Shown: positions 14,884 to 21,586 of the stretch, piece by piece
Layout: every line of letters begins with the position of its first letter
Position numbering within the stretch: position 1 is the first letter of the stretch
From: JACPLA01 sp035291905
Lineage (GTDB): Bacteria; Bacteroidota; Ignavibacteria; UBA10030
Direction of reading: 5' to 3'
NCBI GenBank assembly: GCA_035291905.1
Contig: DATDRF010000294.1
Location: 1 to 21,586, forward strand
Length of the DNA: 21,586 bases
Position numbers and translations under genes: made by a program
Notes under the pieces: model-generated
Databases searched by the model: none
What the model saw: the letters and a program-made list of their open reading frames with translations, nothing else
Told to the model about the DNA's origin: nothing

Positions 14884-15019
14884 GCCGAAGTGGCGGAATT
14901 GCCTGTCCGCCGAAGTCCGTTTTCCGGACGCAGGCGGAGCAGACCTGCCTGCTCGACAGAGTTCGCTCGACAGAATTCGTCGCAATCTGACGATCGAAGT
15001 CTGACGACCGTCAGGCAGG
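14884..15019. repeat. Truncated 5' copy of tRNA-Leu followed by palindromes
   Basis: GCCGAAGTGGCGGAATTG (14884-14901) is identical to the first 18 bases of the intact tRNA-Leu at 15052 and breaks off in the D-loop. A nested hairpin follows (TCCGCC 14906-14911 with GGCGGA 14933-14938, enclosing GTCCG/CGGAC). Then comes a larger inverted repeat (CCTGCCTG 14944-14951 with CAGGCAGG 15012-15019) around a segment rich in repeated TCGACAGA and TCTGACGA words. The order of fragment, palindromes and intact tRNA matches the tRNA-Lys locus. Confidence 0.75.
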
Positions 15020-15051
15020 CGCTCGGCAGGAAAAAACCCAAGTCTTGAATT

Positions 15052-15137
15052 GCCGAAGTGGCGGAATTGGCAGACGCGCTGGACTCAAAATCCAGTTTGG
15101 CTCACCCCAAGTGGGGGTTCGACTCCCCCCTTCGGCA
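15052..15137 (+). tRNA. tRNA-Leu (anticodon CAA)
   Basis: An 86-base class II tRNA. The acceptor stem is GCCGAAG/CTTCGGC with discriminator A at 15137. The anticodon stem CTGGA/TCCAG encloses loop CTCAAAA, giving anticodon CAA (codon UUG). A long variable arm follows, then the T-stem GGGGG/CCCCC with loop TTCGACT. The 3' CCA is not encoded. The flanks hold a truncated 5' copy and two degenerate 3' copies of the same gene. Confidence 0.94.
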
Positions 15138-15196
15138 CTTAACATTTAAGATTGAAGACGGAAGATTGCAGATTTGGAGCTTCAAGTCGGGATAAA

Positions 15197-15312
15197 CTGG
15201 ACTCAAAATACAGTTTACCCCGTGTTGTCTACGGGGTTTGGCTCCCCCTCAATGATCCGACGAAGTCAACAAAACGCCATTCCGTCGTTTGACGCAGTCG
15301 GACTTCGGCACT
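15197..15312 (+). repeat. Degenerate tRNA-Leu-derived copy interrupted by a palindrome
   Basis: CTGGACTCAAAATACAGTTT (15197-15216) matches the anticodon arm of tRNA-Leu (15079-15098) at 19 of 20 bases. A CCCCGT/ACGGGG hairpin (15218-15236) follows in the variable-arm position, then a T-arm-like GGGGTTTGGCTCCCC. Next comes a palindrome with TCCGAC (15256-15261) pairing GTCGGA (15297-15302). Immediately after it is the acceptor end CTTCGGCACT (15303-15312). The palindrome therefore sits between the T-arm and the acceptor 3' strand. It has no 5' half and is not expected to be functional. Confidence 0.7.
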
Positions 15313-15398
15313 CAACATCTAAGATTGAAGATTGTAGATTGTAAGATTGAGTCTTGAGGCTTGAGTTGATGGGATTTTGCTTAACCCGTTCTACGGGC

Positions 15399-15440
15399 CT
15401 CACTCCAAGCGGGGGTTCAACTCCCCCTTTCAGCACCTAA
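15399..15440 (+). repeat. Second degenerate 3' copy of tRNA-Leu
   Basis: This stretch matches 15101-15143 (variable arm, T-arm, acceptor end and the following TAACAT) over about 42 bases with several substitutions and one missing C. A CCCGT/ACGGG hairpin (15385-15397) precedes it, as in the copy at 15218-15236. It is a remnant without the 5' half. Confidence 0.75.
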
Positions 15441-15525
15441 CATCGAAGATTGTGGATTTGAAATCGGCAATCGGCAATTGAAAATCGTCAATCCCAAAGG
15501 AGGTCTCTTGCACTAAGGATACAAT

Positions 15526-18500
15526 GTGCTGATATTCGGGGTATCCTTGATGAAATGGGTGCATAGACTTCTTGCTGCTTCTCTCTGGCTGTTTCTTCCC
15601 GTTGCCCTCCTTGGGCAATCCTCCAGGTTTACGGATACTCTCAGGGTTTTCCGAAGCGAGGAATCCTATAAACTCTCGCATCCGTTTATCCTCCTCGGAA
15701 GCGAAATCGTCCGGTTCGGTTCTCTCCGTTTTGATCCGCTCACCGATTTCACGTTAAACTACAACCGCGGAAGCATCGCATTCTCGAGTCGGCCCGAGCT
15801 TTCTTTTCCCGATACGCTCGGCTCTGTCGTCCTTGTTTCCTACGAAGCTCTCTCGTTTGAATTCCAAAAAGAGTATTCCCTTCGCCGTCCTGTCTTAAAG
15901 TCCGATTCAACTGAGAAGCAGCGTCAGATCATTGTCGCTTCACCGGGAACTCAGCCTCCGGATGATTTCTTCGGGAACGATCTGCATAAGAGCGGCTCCC
16001 TGGTGCGGGGCTTCACCGTCGGATCGAATCGGGACCTCTCCCTTACGTCGGGTTTTCGCATGCAGTTTGCGGGAAAACTTTCATCCGATGTTGACGTGAA
16101 CGCTGCCCTTACTGATGAGAACTCTCCCATTCAACCCGAGGGCACTACCCAAACACTTCAGGAAGTGGACAAAGTCTTCATCGAGCTGAAAAGTCCTTTT
16201 GCGGGTGCAACGCTGGGTGATTTCAGCATGCAGGTTGGCCGGGAGGAGGGCGGAGAGTTTGGGAGAATCACGCGGAAGGTACAGGGCGCCCAGGGAACGG
16301 CGTCGACGCGGGATTTTCTCAGCTCAGGGGTCTCGACGAAAGTCTCTTTGACCGGCGCGATAGGAAGAGGCAAGTTCCATTCAATTAAATTCAAGGGGAG
16401 GGAAGGAAATCAGGGGCCTTATCAACTGGTCGGAAAGAACGGGGAGCGGCAGATTATTGTGATCGCAGGATCGGAGCGTGTGTTTATCGATGGAAGGTCC
16501 ATGACGAGGGGTGAGGTGAATGACTACACAATCGACTACGCTTCCGCCGAGGTGACCTTCTCAAGCCGCCGTTTGATCACGTCAGCATCGCGTATCACGA
16601 TAGATTTCGAGTACTCAGATCGTCAGTTCGAGCGGAATCTGGTAAATGCCGTTGCGGGAGTCGGATTGTTCAACGATCGCGTCTCGGTCCACGCGGTGTT
16701 CACACAGGAGAGCGACGATGAAGAGTCCCCCCTTGATTTTACCTTTGACGATGCGACAAGGAACATTGTCAGGGAAAGCGGGGGGAATCGGCTCAGCGCC
16801 TCCGTGTATGGAGCCATCCTGGTTGGCAGAGACTCGGCGACCTCGGCTCCTCTCGGACAGTACGTTCGGCGCGACACCGTTATTGCAGCCCGCAACTACT
16901 CCTTCTATGTCTACGCACCAGGAGATTCGGCTGCCGTTTACAGTGTGAGCTTCTCGGCTATCAGGGAAATGCCCGCAGATTCTCTCGGCTACGTAAAGAA
17001 GGCGCTGGGCCAGTTCGAAGTGGCCGGTTTGGGACTCGGCAACTTCCTTCCTTTGAGGATGCTCCCTGTTCCCGAATTGACCCGTTCAATTGACGTCAAT
17101 ACATCTGCCGCGATCTCATCCGATCTTACTCTCGGTGGAGAATTTGCAGCGAGTCAGTACGATCGGAACCGAATGTCGGTTCTCGACAACGAAGGAATGG
17201 ACGGGTATGCACATTCATTGTCTGTGAATTACTCGCCCAAAGCGATCACGATTGGCGAAACGGAATTCGGTGACCTCGATTTTCGGTTGTCGGAGCGAAC
17301 CGTAAATCGGAATTTTGTGTCGGTAGACAGGTTCAATGAGGTTGAGCTTGGCAGGAAGTGGAATGTCGACGAGAATGCAGGGGGTGATGAGCGCATTCAG
17401 GAACTGTCGGTCCGCTATCGTCCTTGGTCGGCATTGGGCATAAGCGGAGCAACGGGGCGCTATACCCGGGAAGGATCCTTCCGTTCTCGCCGTTCGGAGG
17501 CCGAGACGGTCTATGATGACTCCGGAAGCACATCTGCGCGATACCGCCTTGAGGATATGAGGACAGATATCCAGTCCAGTGGATCGGCCTCATCGTGGCT
17601 GCGTCAGCAGGGATCGGTTCAAAGAAAGTTCGGGTCCTTGGTCCCTCTCATAAGAATTGAAGCGGAGGAACGGAGAGAAGAAACCGCGGGGGATGACTCT
17701 CTTTTGGCCGGCGGCTTTCGTTTTCTTGAGATCAGTCCCGGAATCCGTACGGATGAAATCTCCCGAATGAGGGGCTCGGCGGAATTTGAGGTTCGCAGCG
17801 AGGACAGCGCCATTGGCGGGAAGTTTCGAAGTGCGTTCCATTCGCTGACCCAGCGCTACACCTGGCAACTCAACGAGTGGGAGAACCTCACGAGTTCGGT
17901 GAGCATTGGAATCCGGAAGACCCGCTTCTCGAGCCTTGCCCGCAGCCGGGGAAACGTCAACTCCGACGTACTTCTCATACGATCGCAAACCCGGTTCGCC
18001 CCATGGCGGCGGGCGCTGGAGGCCGATTTCTATTATGAACTCTCGAACCAGCGTTCGGCCCGGTTGGAAAGGGTTTTTATCCGTGTCGCGAAAGGGAGCG
18101 GGAACTATCAGTATCTTGGCGACCTGAATGGGAATACTGTTGCGGAGGAACAAGAATTCGAACAAACGAGGTTCGACGGGAATTATGTTGTAACTCTGAT
18201 ACCGGGCGAAACGCTCTATCCCGTCGTCGACCTCAGGACAAGTGCGCGCATTCGCCTGCAGCCAGGCCGAATTGTCAACAGAACCGCCTCGACGCTGAAT
18301 ACCCTTCTTGCGGCCGTGAGCGGCGAGTCATACGTGAGGATCGATGAACGGAGTTCCGATCCGGCCGCGGACAATATTTCTCTGCTCCGTCTCTCGCGTT
18401 TCCTTCATGATCAGTATACCATCGCCGGGTCAAACCTGTTCACGCAGGATTTCCACGTTTTTGAAAATCAGTCGGATCTCTCACTGCGCGGCCGCTTCAG

Positions 18501-19083
18501 CCAAAGGAGAGGGCTTGTCCAACTCGTATCAGGAAGTGAAAGGAGCTATTTGAGAGAACGTTCGGTGCGCGTGCGAAGCCAGCTGGTGAAGGAAATTGCG
18601 AATCAGACAGAGTTCATGGAGAAGCTGGATCAGGTGGCCGCGACGCAAACGTCCCCGAGAGAAAGAGATATCATTTCACAAAACCTGATTTCGGACTTCT
18701 CATACAGGCCTGAACGTGAATGGGAGATTGGGTTCGGCTTTCAAGTTGGAGAATCGGAAGACCATTTTGGCGGCAGCACTGTAAGCGCTGAGACAAATGT
18801 GCAGATGATCCGAGCCGTATACGCCTTTCTCGGAAAAGGCCAGGCGAGGGGTGAAATGAAACGGGAAGAGGTGATTCTTGGCGGAACATCGAATGTCCCG
18901 GGACGGGTTCTTCCCTTTGAGCTGACTGAAGGAAAGGTGGCGGGGAAAACATACCTGTGGTCTCTGGCGATGGATTACCGTATCACAAACAATATTCAGC
19001 TCACCGTCGACTATCGCGGACGCACCGAGGGTGGCCGTCCCCCCGTTCACACAGCCCGCGCGGAGGCAAAGGCTTTCTTCTAA
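15526..19083 (+). CDS. Very large predicted outer-membrane or surface protein
   Basis: An 1185-residue exported protein of unknown specific function. The GTG start at 15526 has AAGGA six bases upstream; an ATG at 15550 would also retain the signal peptide (RLLAASLWLFLPVALLGQ). The mature part is dominated by alternating polar/hydrophobic beta-strand sequence rich in Ser, Arg, Glu and aromatic residues. Recognisable segments include ATLGDFSMQVGREEGGEFGR, a domain around NQGPYQLVGKNGERQIIVIA and VFIDGRSMTRGEVNDYTIDY, and many strand-turn-strand repeats with RxR spacing after residue 600. The last residues are EAKAFF; a C-terminal Phe is typical of the final strand of outer-membrane beta-barrels. 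A large barrel or surface protein is the best inference. Similarity to gliding/secretion proteins such as SprA is possible but unproven. The gene stands alone, followed by a terminator. Confidence 0.8.
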   Translation: MLIFGVSLMKWVHRLLAASLWLFLPVALLGQSSRFTDTLRVFRSEESYKLSHPFILLGSEIVRFGSLRFDPLTDFTLNYNRGSIAFSSRPELSFPDTLGSVVLVSYEALSFEFQKEYSLRRPVLKSDSTEKQRQIIVASPGTQPPDDFFGNDLHKSGSLVRGFTVGSNRDLSLTSGFRMQFAGKLSSDVDVNAALTDENSPIQPEGTTQTLQEVDKVFIELKSPFAGATLGDFSMQVGREEGGEFGRITRKVQGAQGTASTRDFLSSGVSTKVSLTGAIGRGKFHSIKFKGREGNQGPYQLVGKNGERQIIVIAGSERVFIDGRSMTRGEVNDYTIDYASAEVTFSSRRLITSASRITIDFEYSDRQFERNLVNAVAGVGLFNDRVSVHAVFTQESDDEESPLDFTFDDATRNIVRESGGNRLSASVYGAILVGRDSATSAPLGQYVRRDTVIAARNYSFYVYAPGDSAAVYSVSFSAIREMPADSLGYVKKALGQFEVAGLGLGNFLPLRMLPVPELTRSIDVNTSAAISSDLTLGGEFAASQYDRNRMSVLDNEGMDGYAHSLSVNYSPKAITIGETEFGDLDFRLSERTVNRNFVSVDRFNEVELGRKWNVDENAGGDERIQELSVRYRPWSALGISGATGRYTREGSFRSRRSEAETVYDDSGSTSARYRLEDMRTDIQSSGSASSWLRQQGSVQRKFGSLVPLIRIEAEERREETAGDDSLLAGGFRFLEISPGIRTDEISRMRGSAEFEVRSEDSAIGGKFRSAFHSLTQRYTWQLNEWENLTSSVSIGIRKTRFSSLARSRGNVNSDVLLIRSQTRFAPWRRALEADFYYELSNQRSARLERVFIRVAKGSGNYQYLGDLNGNTVAEEQEFEQTRFDGNYVVTLIPGETLYPVVDLRTSARIRLQPGRIVNRTASTLNTLLAAVSGESYVRIDERSSDPAADNISLLRLSRFLHDQYTIAGSNLFTQDFHVFENQSDLSLRGRFSQRRGLVQLVSGSERSYLRERSVRVRSQLVKEIANQTEFMEKLDQVAATQTSPRERDIISQNLISDFSYRPEREWEIGFGFQVGESEDHFGGSTVSAETNVQMIRAVYAFLGKGQARGEMKREEVILGGTSNVPGRVLPFELTEGKVAGKTYLWSLAMDYRITNNIQLTVDYRGRTEGGRPPVHTARAEAKAFF

Positions 19084-19139
19084 GTCTTGTCTCGGTGACT
19101 TCCGTGCCGACTCTGCTTGCCCCCGCCTGTCCCGACCCG

Positions 19140-19167
19140 TCCCGATGCTTTCAGTCGGGATGTTTTT
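19140..19167 (+). terminator. Rho-independent terminator after the large surface protein gene
   Basis: The stem TCCCGA (19140-19145) with TCGGGA (19155-19160) is followed by TGTTTTT. It lies 57 bases after the stop at 19083. The CCCGACCCGTCCCGA lead-in partly repeats the stem sequence. Confidence 0.7.
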
Positions 19168-19209
19168 CACGGGGTGTACTCTATGGTTCTCAATAACAAG
19201 ACCTACGAG

Positions 19210-19238
19210 TTGCCTTTCGTCCCGCTTTTGACTATCAT
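19210..19238 (+). promoter_or_regulatory. Candidate sigma70-like promoter for acs
   Basis: TTGCCT (19210-19215) and TATCAT (19233-19238) are separated by 17 bases, 42 bases before the acs start. The layout matches the candidate before secG (TTGCTT, 17, TATCTT), which modestly supports both. Confidence 0.35.
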
Positions 19239-19280
19239 TTTCACTTCGTCCAGCCTAAAACGCCGTAACAAGGAGATGCA

Positions 19281-21251
19281 ATGCCGAAGTCAACGCCGAA
19301 GCGATCTTCCAACATCACATCCGTGTTGAAAGAGAATCGTGTCTTTAAACCCCTCAGCTCATTTTCCAAACTCGCTCACGTAAAATCCTTCGCGCAGTAC
19401 AAGAAACTCTATAAGGGGTCGATACGGAATCCGGAAGCATTCTGGGCAAAGATCGCCTCGGAGCTTGTGTGGCACAAGAAGTGGAATAAAGTGCTTGAGT
19501 GGAAACTTCCGTTTTCAAAGTGGTTCGTTGGCGGCAAGATCAACGTGTCGTACAATTGTCTCGACCGGCACCTGACAACATGGCGAAAGAACAAGGCGGC
19601 GATCATATGGGAAGGGGAGCCCGGGGAGACAAGAACATTGACGTATCAGGAACTTCATGGTGAAGTCTGCAAATGCGCGAATGTTCTCAAGAAGCTGGGA
19701 GTGGCGAAAGGTGACAGAGTCATCCTGTACATGCCGCTGATCCCGGAACTGGCGATTGCCATGCTCGCTTGCGCAAGAATCGGGGCCACCCATTCGGTGA
19801 TCTTCGGCGGATTCAGTTCCCAGGCTCTTGTTGACCGAATAACGGATGCAAAGGCGAAACTCGTCGTGACCGCGGACGGAGGATTCCGAAGGGGAAACGT
19901 CGTTCCGCTCAAGAAGAATGTCGATGCGGCGTTGTCGCAGACTCCGTCGGTCGAATCGGTCATTGTCGTAAAAAGGACCCGGGAAGAGATCCCCATGGAA
20001 CCGGGCAGGGATTTTTGGTGGGACGGACTGATGGAGACGGCTGACGACTCCTGCGAACCGGAAAAGCTCGATTCAGAACATCCTCTCTTCATTCTTTACA
20101 CAAGCGGGAGCACGGGAAAACCGAAGGGTGTTCTCCACACGACCGGGGGGTATCTCACGGGCGTCTATATCACAACAAGATGGGTTTTCGATCTCAAAGA
20201 TACTGACACCTTCTGGTGCACGGCGGACATCGGCTGGGTGACCGGACATTCATATGTGGTGTACGGGCCGCTTTCGAACGGAGCAACAAGTCTGATGTAC
20301 GAGGGCGCCCCAAACTGGCCGGAACCTGATCGGTTTTGGAGAATTATCGACAAATACAAAGTGAACGTCTTCTACACGGCTCCAACCGCCATCAGGGCGT
20401 TCATACGCTGGGGAGAACAGTGGCCGCTCAAGCACAATTTGAGTTCGCTGCGGTTGCTGGGTACTGTGGGGGAACCTATAAACCCCGAGGCCTGGATGTG
20501 GTACCACAGGATTATCGGAAAGGCAAAATGTCCGATTGTCGATACATGGTGGCAAACAGAGACCGGGGCGATCATGATCACGCCTTTGCCGGGCGCAACA
20601 CCGCTCAAGCCCGGGACTGCCACGTTGCCGTTTCCCGGTATTGACGTCGATGTGGTCGGCAAGGATGGGAAACCGGTGGGAAAGAATGAGGGGGGGTACC
20701 TGGTCGTCCGGAAACCCTGGCCGTCGATGCTCAGAACGATTTACGGCGACCCCGAACGGTATAAACTGCAGTATTGGAGCGAAATCAAAGGAATGTATTT
20801 CACCGGAGACGGCGCTCGAAAAGACAAAGACGGTTACTTCTGGATCATGGGCCGTGTGGATGATGTCATCAATGTTGCCGGCCACCGGCTCGGTACGGCC
20901 GAGGTTGAAAGTGCCCTTGTGAGTCATGATACGGTTGCAGAGGCCGCCGTCGTGGGAAGGCCCGATGAGCTCAAAGGCTCGGCAATCTGTGCCTTTGTCA
21001 CGCTGGAAGAGGGAAGGAAGCCTTCGGTTCAGCTGAAAGAGGAATTGCGTCAGCACGTAACGAGAGAAATCGGCGCCCTCGCACGCCCCGACGAGATACG
21101 ATTCACGGACGCCCTCCCGAAAACTCGTAGCGGGAAGATCATGCGAAGGCTCCTTCGGGAAATAGCCTCAAGCGGCTCCGTCACGGGAGATACGACGACT
21201 CTCGAGGATTTTTCTGTCCTGGAGAAGCTGCGCGCAGGAGAAGAAGAGTGA
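19281..21251 (+). CDS. acs: Acetyl-CoA synthetase (AMP-forming)
   Basis: A 656-residue cytoplasmic enzyme that activates acetate to acetyl-CoA through acetyl-AMP. The ribosome site AAGGAG (19270-19275) lies five bases before the ATG. Core motifs of the adenylate-forming superfamily are present: YTSGSTGKPKG (273-283), the acyl-pocket and adenine motif DTWWQTETG (421-429) with the Trp typical of acetate-specific enzymes, YFTGDGA (507-513) and the hinge GRVDDVINVAGHRLGTAEVE (525-544). Near the C-terminus, PKTRSGKIMRR carries the catalytic Lys619, which protein acetylation inactivates in characterised Acs enzymes. The N-terminal about 100 residues include the Acs-specific extension (PEAFWAKIA, WFVGGKINVSYNCLDRH). 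Length matches the family (about 650). It appears monocistronic or coupled to the gene 27 bases downstream. Confidence 0.97.
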   Translation: MPKSTPKRSSNITSVLKENRVFKPLSSFSKLAHVKSFAQYKKLYKGSIRNPEAFWAKIASELVWHKKWNKVLEWKLPFSKWFVGGKINVSYNCLDRHLTTWRKNKAAIIWEGEPGETRTLTYQELHGEVCKCANVLKKLGVAKGDRVILYMPLIPELAIAMLACARIGATHSVIFGGFSSQALVDRITDAKAKLVVTADGGFRRGNVVPLKKNVDAALSQTPSVESVIVVKRTREEIPMEPGRDFWWDGLMETADDSCEPEKLDSEHPLFILYTSGSTGKPKGVLHTTGGYLTGVYITTRWVFDLKDTDTFWCTADIGWVTGHSYVVYGPLSNGATSLMYEGAPNWPEPDRFWRIIDKYKVNVFYTAPTAIRAFIRWGEQWPLKHNLSSLRLLGTVGEPINPEAWMWYHRIIGKAKCPIVDTWWQTETGAIMITPLPGATPLKPGTATLPFPGIDVDVVGKDGKPVGKNEGGYLVVRKPWPSMLRTIYGDPERYKLQYWSEIKGMYFTGDGARKDKDGYFWIMGRVDDVINVAGHRLGTAEVESALVSHDTVAEAAVVGRPDELKGSAICAFVTLEEGRKPSVQLKEELRQHVTREIGALARPDEIRFTDALPKTRSGKIMRRLLREIASSGSVTGDTTTLEDFSVLEKLRAGEEE

Positions 21252-21278
21252 TCATATCGCGGGATTCTCCCAAGTCGA

Positions 21279-21586
21279 ATGCCGACAGTCTACACCTCTG
21301 TATTTGAATCTGCCGTAGGACCGCTCTCACTCGCCTCATCAGACAAAGGGATGTGCAAGCTTTGCATTCGGGGCTACAGAAAATCGGATTTCGTTCCCTG
21401 GCTTCATCGGTACCTCCCTGATCACGATATCATCGAGTCAGAGTTGAGAAACAGGGCATCCATTTCGGAACTGAAGGAGTACCTCTCGGGAAGATTGACG
21501 ACGTTCAGTATTCCTCTCCATATGATCGGGACCGATTTTCAGAAAACGGTATGGACGGAGCTCCTGAAAATTCCCTACGGTACGAC
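21279..21586 (+). CDS. ogt: O6-methylguanine-DNA methyltransferase (Ogt/MGMT family), 3' end cut by window edge
   Basis: DNA repair protein that transfers alkyl groups from O6-alkylguanine to its own Cys. The ATG at 21279 begins MPTVYTSVFESAVGPLSLASSDKG, which fits the family's N-terminal strands. Residues near the window edge read GTDFQKTVWTELLKIPYGT, the well-conserved entry to the DNA-binding helix-turn-helix domain. The catalytic PCHRV motif would lie beyond the window. 102 codons are visible out of a usual 160-180. It starts 27 bases after the acs stop. The ribosome site is weak. A Cys-less alkyltransferase-like protein cannot be excluded, since the catalytic Cys is not visible. Confidence 0.88.
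   Translation, partial: MPTVYTSVFESAVGPLSLASSDKGMCKLCIRGYRKSDFVPWLHRYLPDHDIIESELRNRASISELKEYLSGRLTTFSIPLHMIGTDFQKTVWTELLKIPYGT

Larger units (their letters stand above)
15149..15495. repeat. Degenerate 7-base-period repeats interleaved with tRNA-Leu-derived copies
   Basis: Three blocks each follow a tRNA-Leu 3' end. The block at 15149-15176 has units AGATTGA, AGACGGA, AGATTGC, AGATTTG. The block at 15322-15371 has AGATTGA, AGATTGT, AGATTGT, one extra A, AGATTGA, then GTCTTGA, GGCTTGA. The block at 15447-15495 has AGATTGT, GGATTTG, AAATCGG, CAATCGG, CAATTGA, AAATCGT. The last block is nearly the reverse complement of the block after secG. The sequence joining tRNA end to heptads (AACAT.TAAGATTG or AACATCGAAGATTG) is itself repeated, so the unit of repetition is tRNA end plus heptads. 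Confidence 0.75.

Noticed and set aside
15197..15440. Additional functional tRNA-Leu genes
   Set aside because: Both copies lack the 5' half, and one has a palindrome before its acceptor end. Neither can form a cloverleaf.

Overview
The window looks like a chromosomal segment from the Ignavibacteria/Chlorobi side of the Bacteroidota. The evidence is a secreted repeat protein ending in a type IX secretion sorting domain with the NYPNPFNP signature common in that group, a very large exported protein ending in Phe, and ordinary bacterial housekeeping genes at medium GC. The assignment is by inference; no 16S rRNA or ribosomal protein gene is present.

Layout. (1) Positions 1-7086 hold a compact plus-strand housekeeping run: the 3' part of dxs (isoprenoid precursor synthesis), a Gfo/Idh/MocA oxidoreductase, a DUF62-type SAM hydrolase homologue, ribD, a class A beta-lactamase-fold serine hydrolase, ribE, an unrecognised 250-residue protein, then secG. 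Several of these genes overlap by 1-10 bases, so they are probably one transcript, with secG in its own unit. (2) Positions 7087-7660 hold tRNA-Lys(CTT) surrounded by heptad repeats, palindromes and truncated copies of its own ends. (3) Positions 7661-12650 look accessory. They hold a tyrosine recombinase with an apparent one-base frameshift, the tail of a second recombinase, a 706-residue protein of 14 Ycf48/BNR-like repeats with a sorting domain, a small lipoprotein, and a frameshifted, doubly truncated piece of a type III restriction (Res) helicase. (4) Positions 12833-14803 hold one minus-strand gene of a conserved but uncharacterised family. (5) Positions 14884-15500 hold tRNA-Leu(CAA), again surrounded by truncated copies of itself, palindromes and heptad repeats. 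(6) Positions 15526-21586 hold a 1185-residue predicted outer-membrane/surface protein, acetyl-CoA synthetase (acs), and the start of an O6-methylguanine-DNA methyltransferase gene cut by the window edge.

The most unusual signal is that both tRNA loci share one architecture. A 16-18 base copy of the tRNA 5' end breaks off in the D-loop and is followed by palindromes, the intact tRNA, and further palindromes joined to copies of the tRNA 3' end. Related 7-base-period repeats lie beyond, in mirror orientation at the two loci. This could be an undescribed tRNA-associated palindromic repeat family, or the debris of repeated integration at tRNA genes.

Other points worth attention are a His-to-Gln change at the expected catalytic triad position of the SAM hydrolase, a serine hydrolase gene inside a riboflavin gene cluster, and a conserved Cys-rich minus-strand protein without a clear start codon. 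No computation was run: identities were counted by eye, and family assignments rest on motif recognition.
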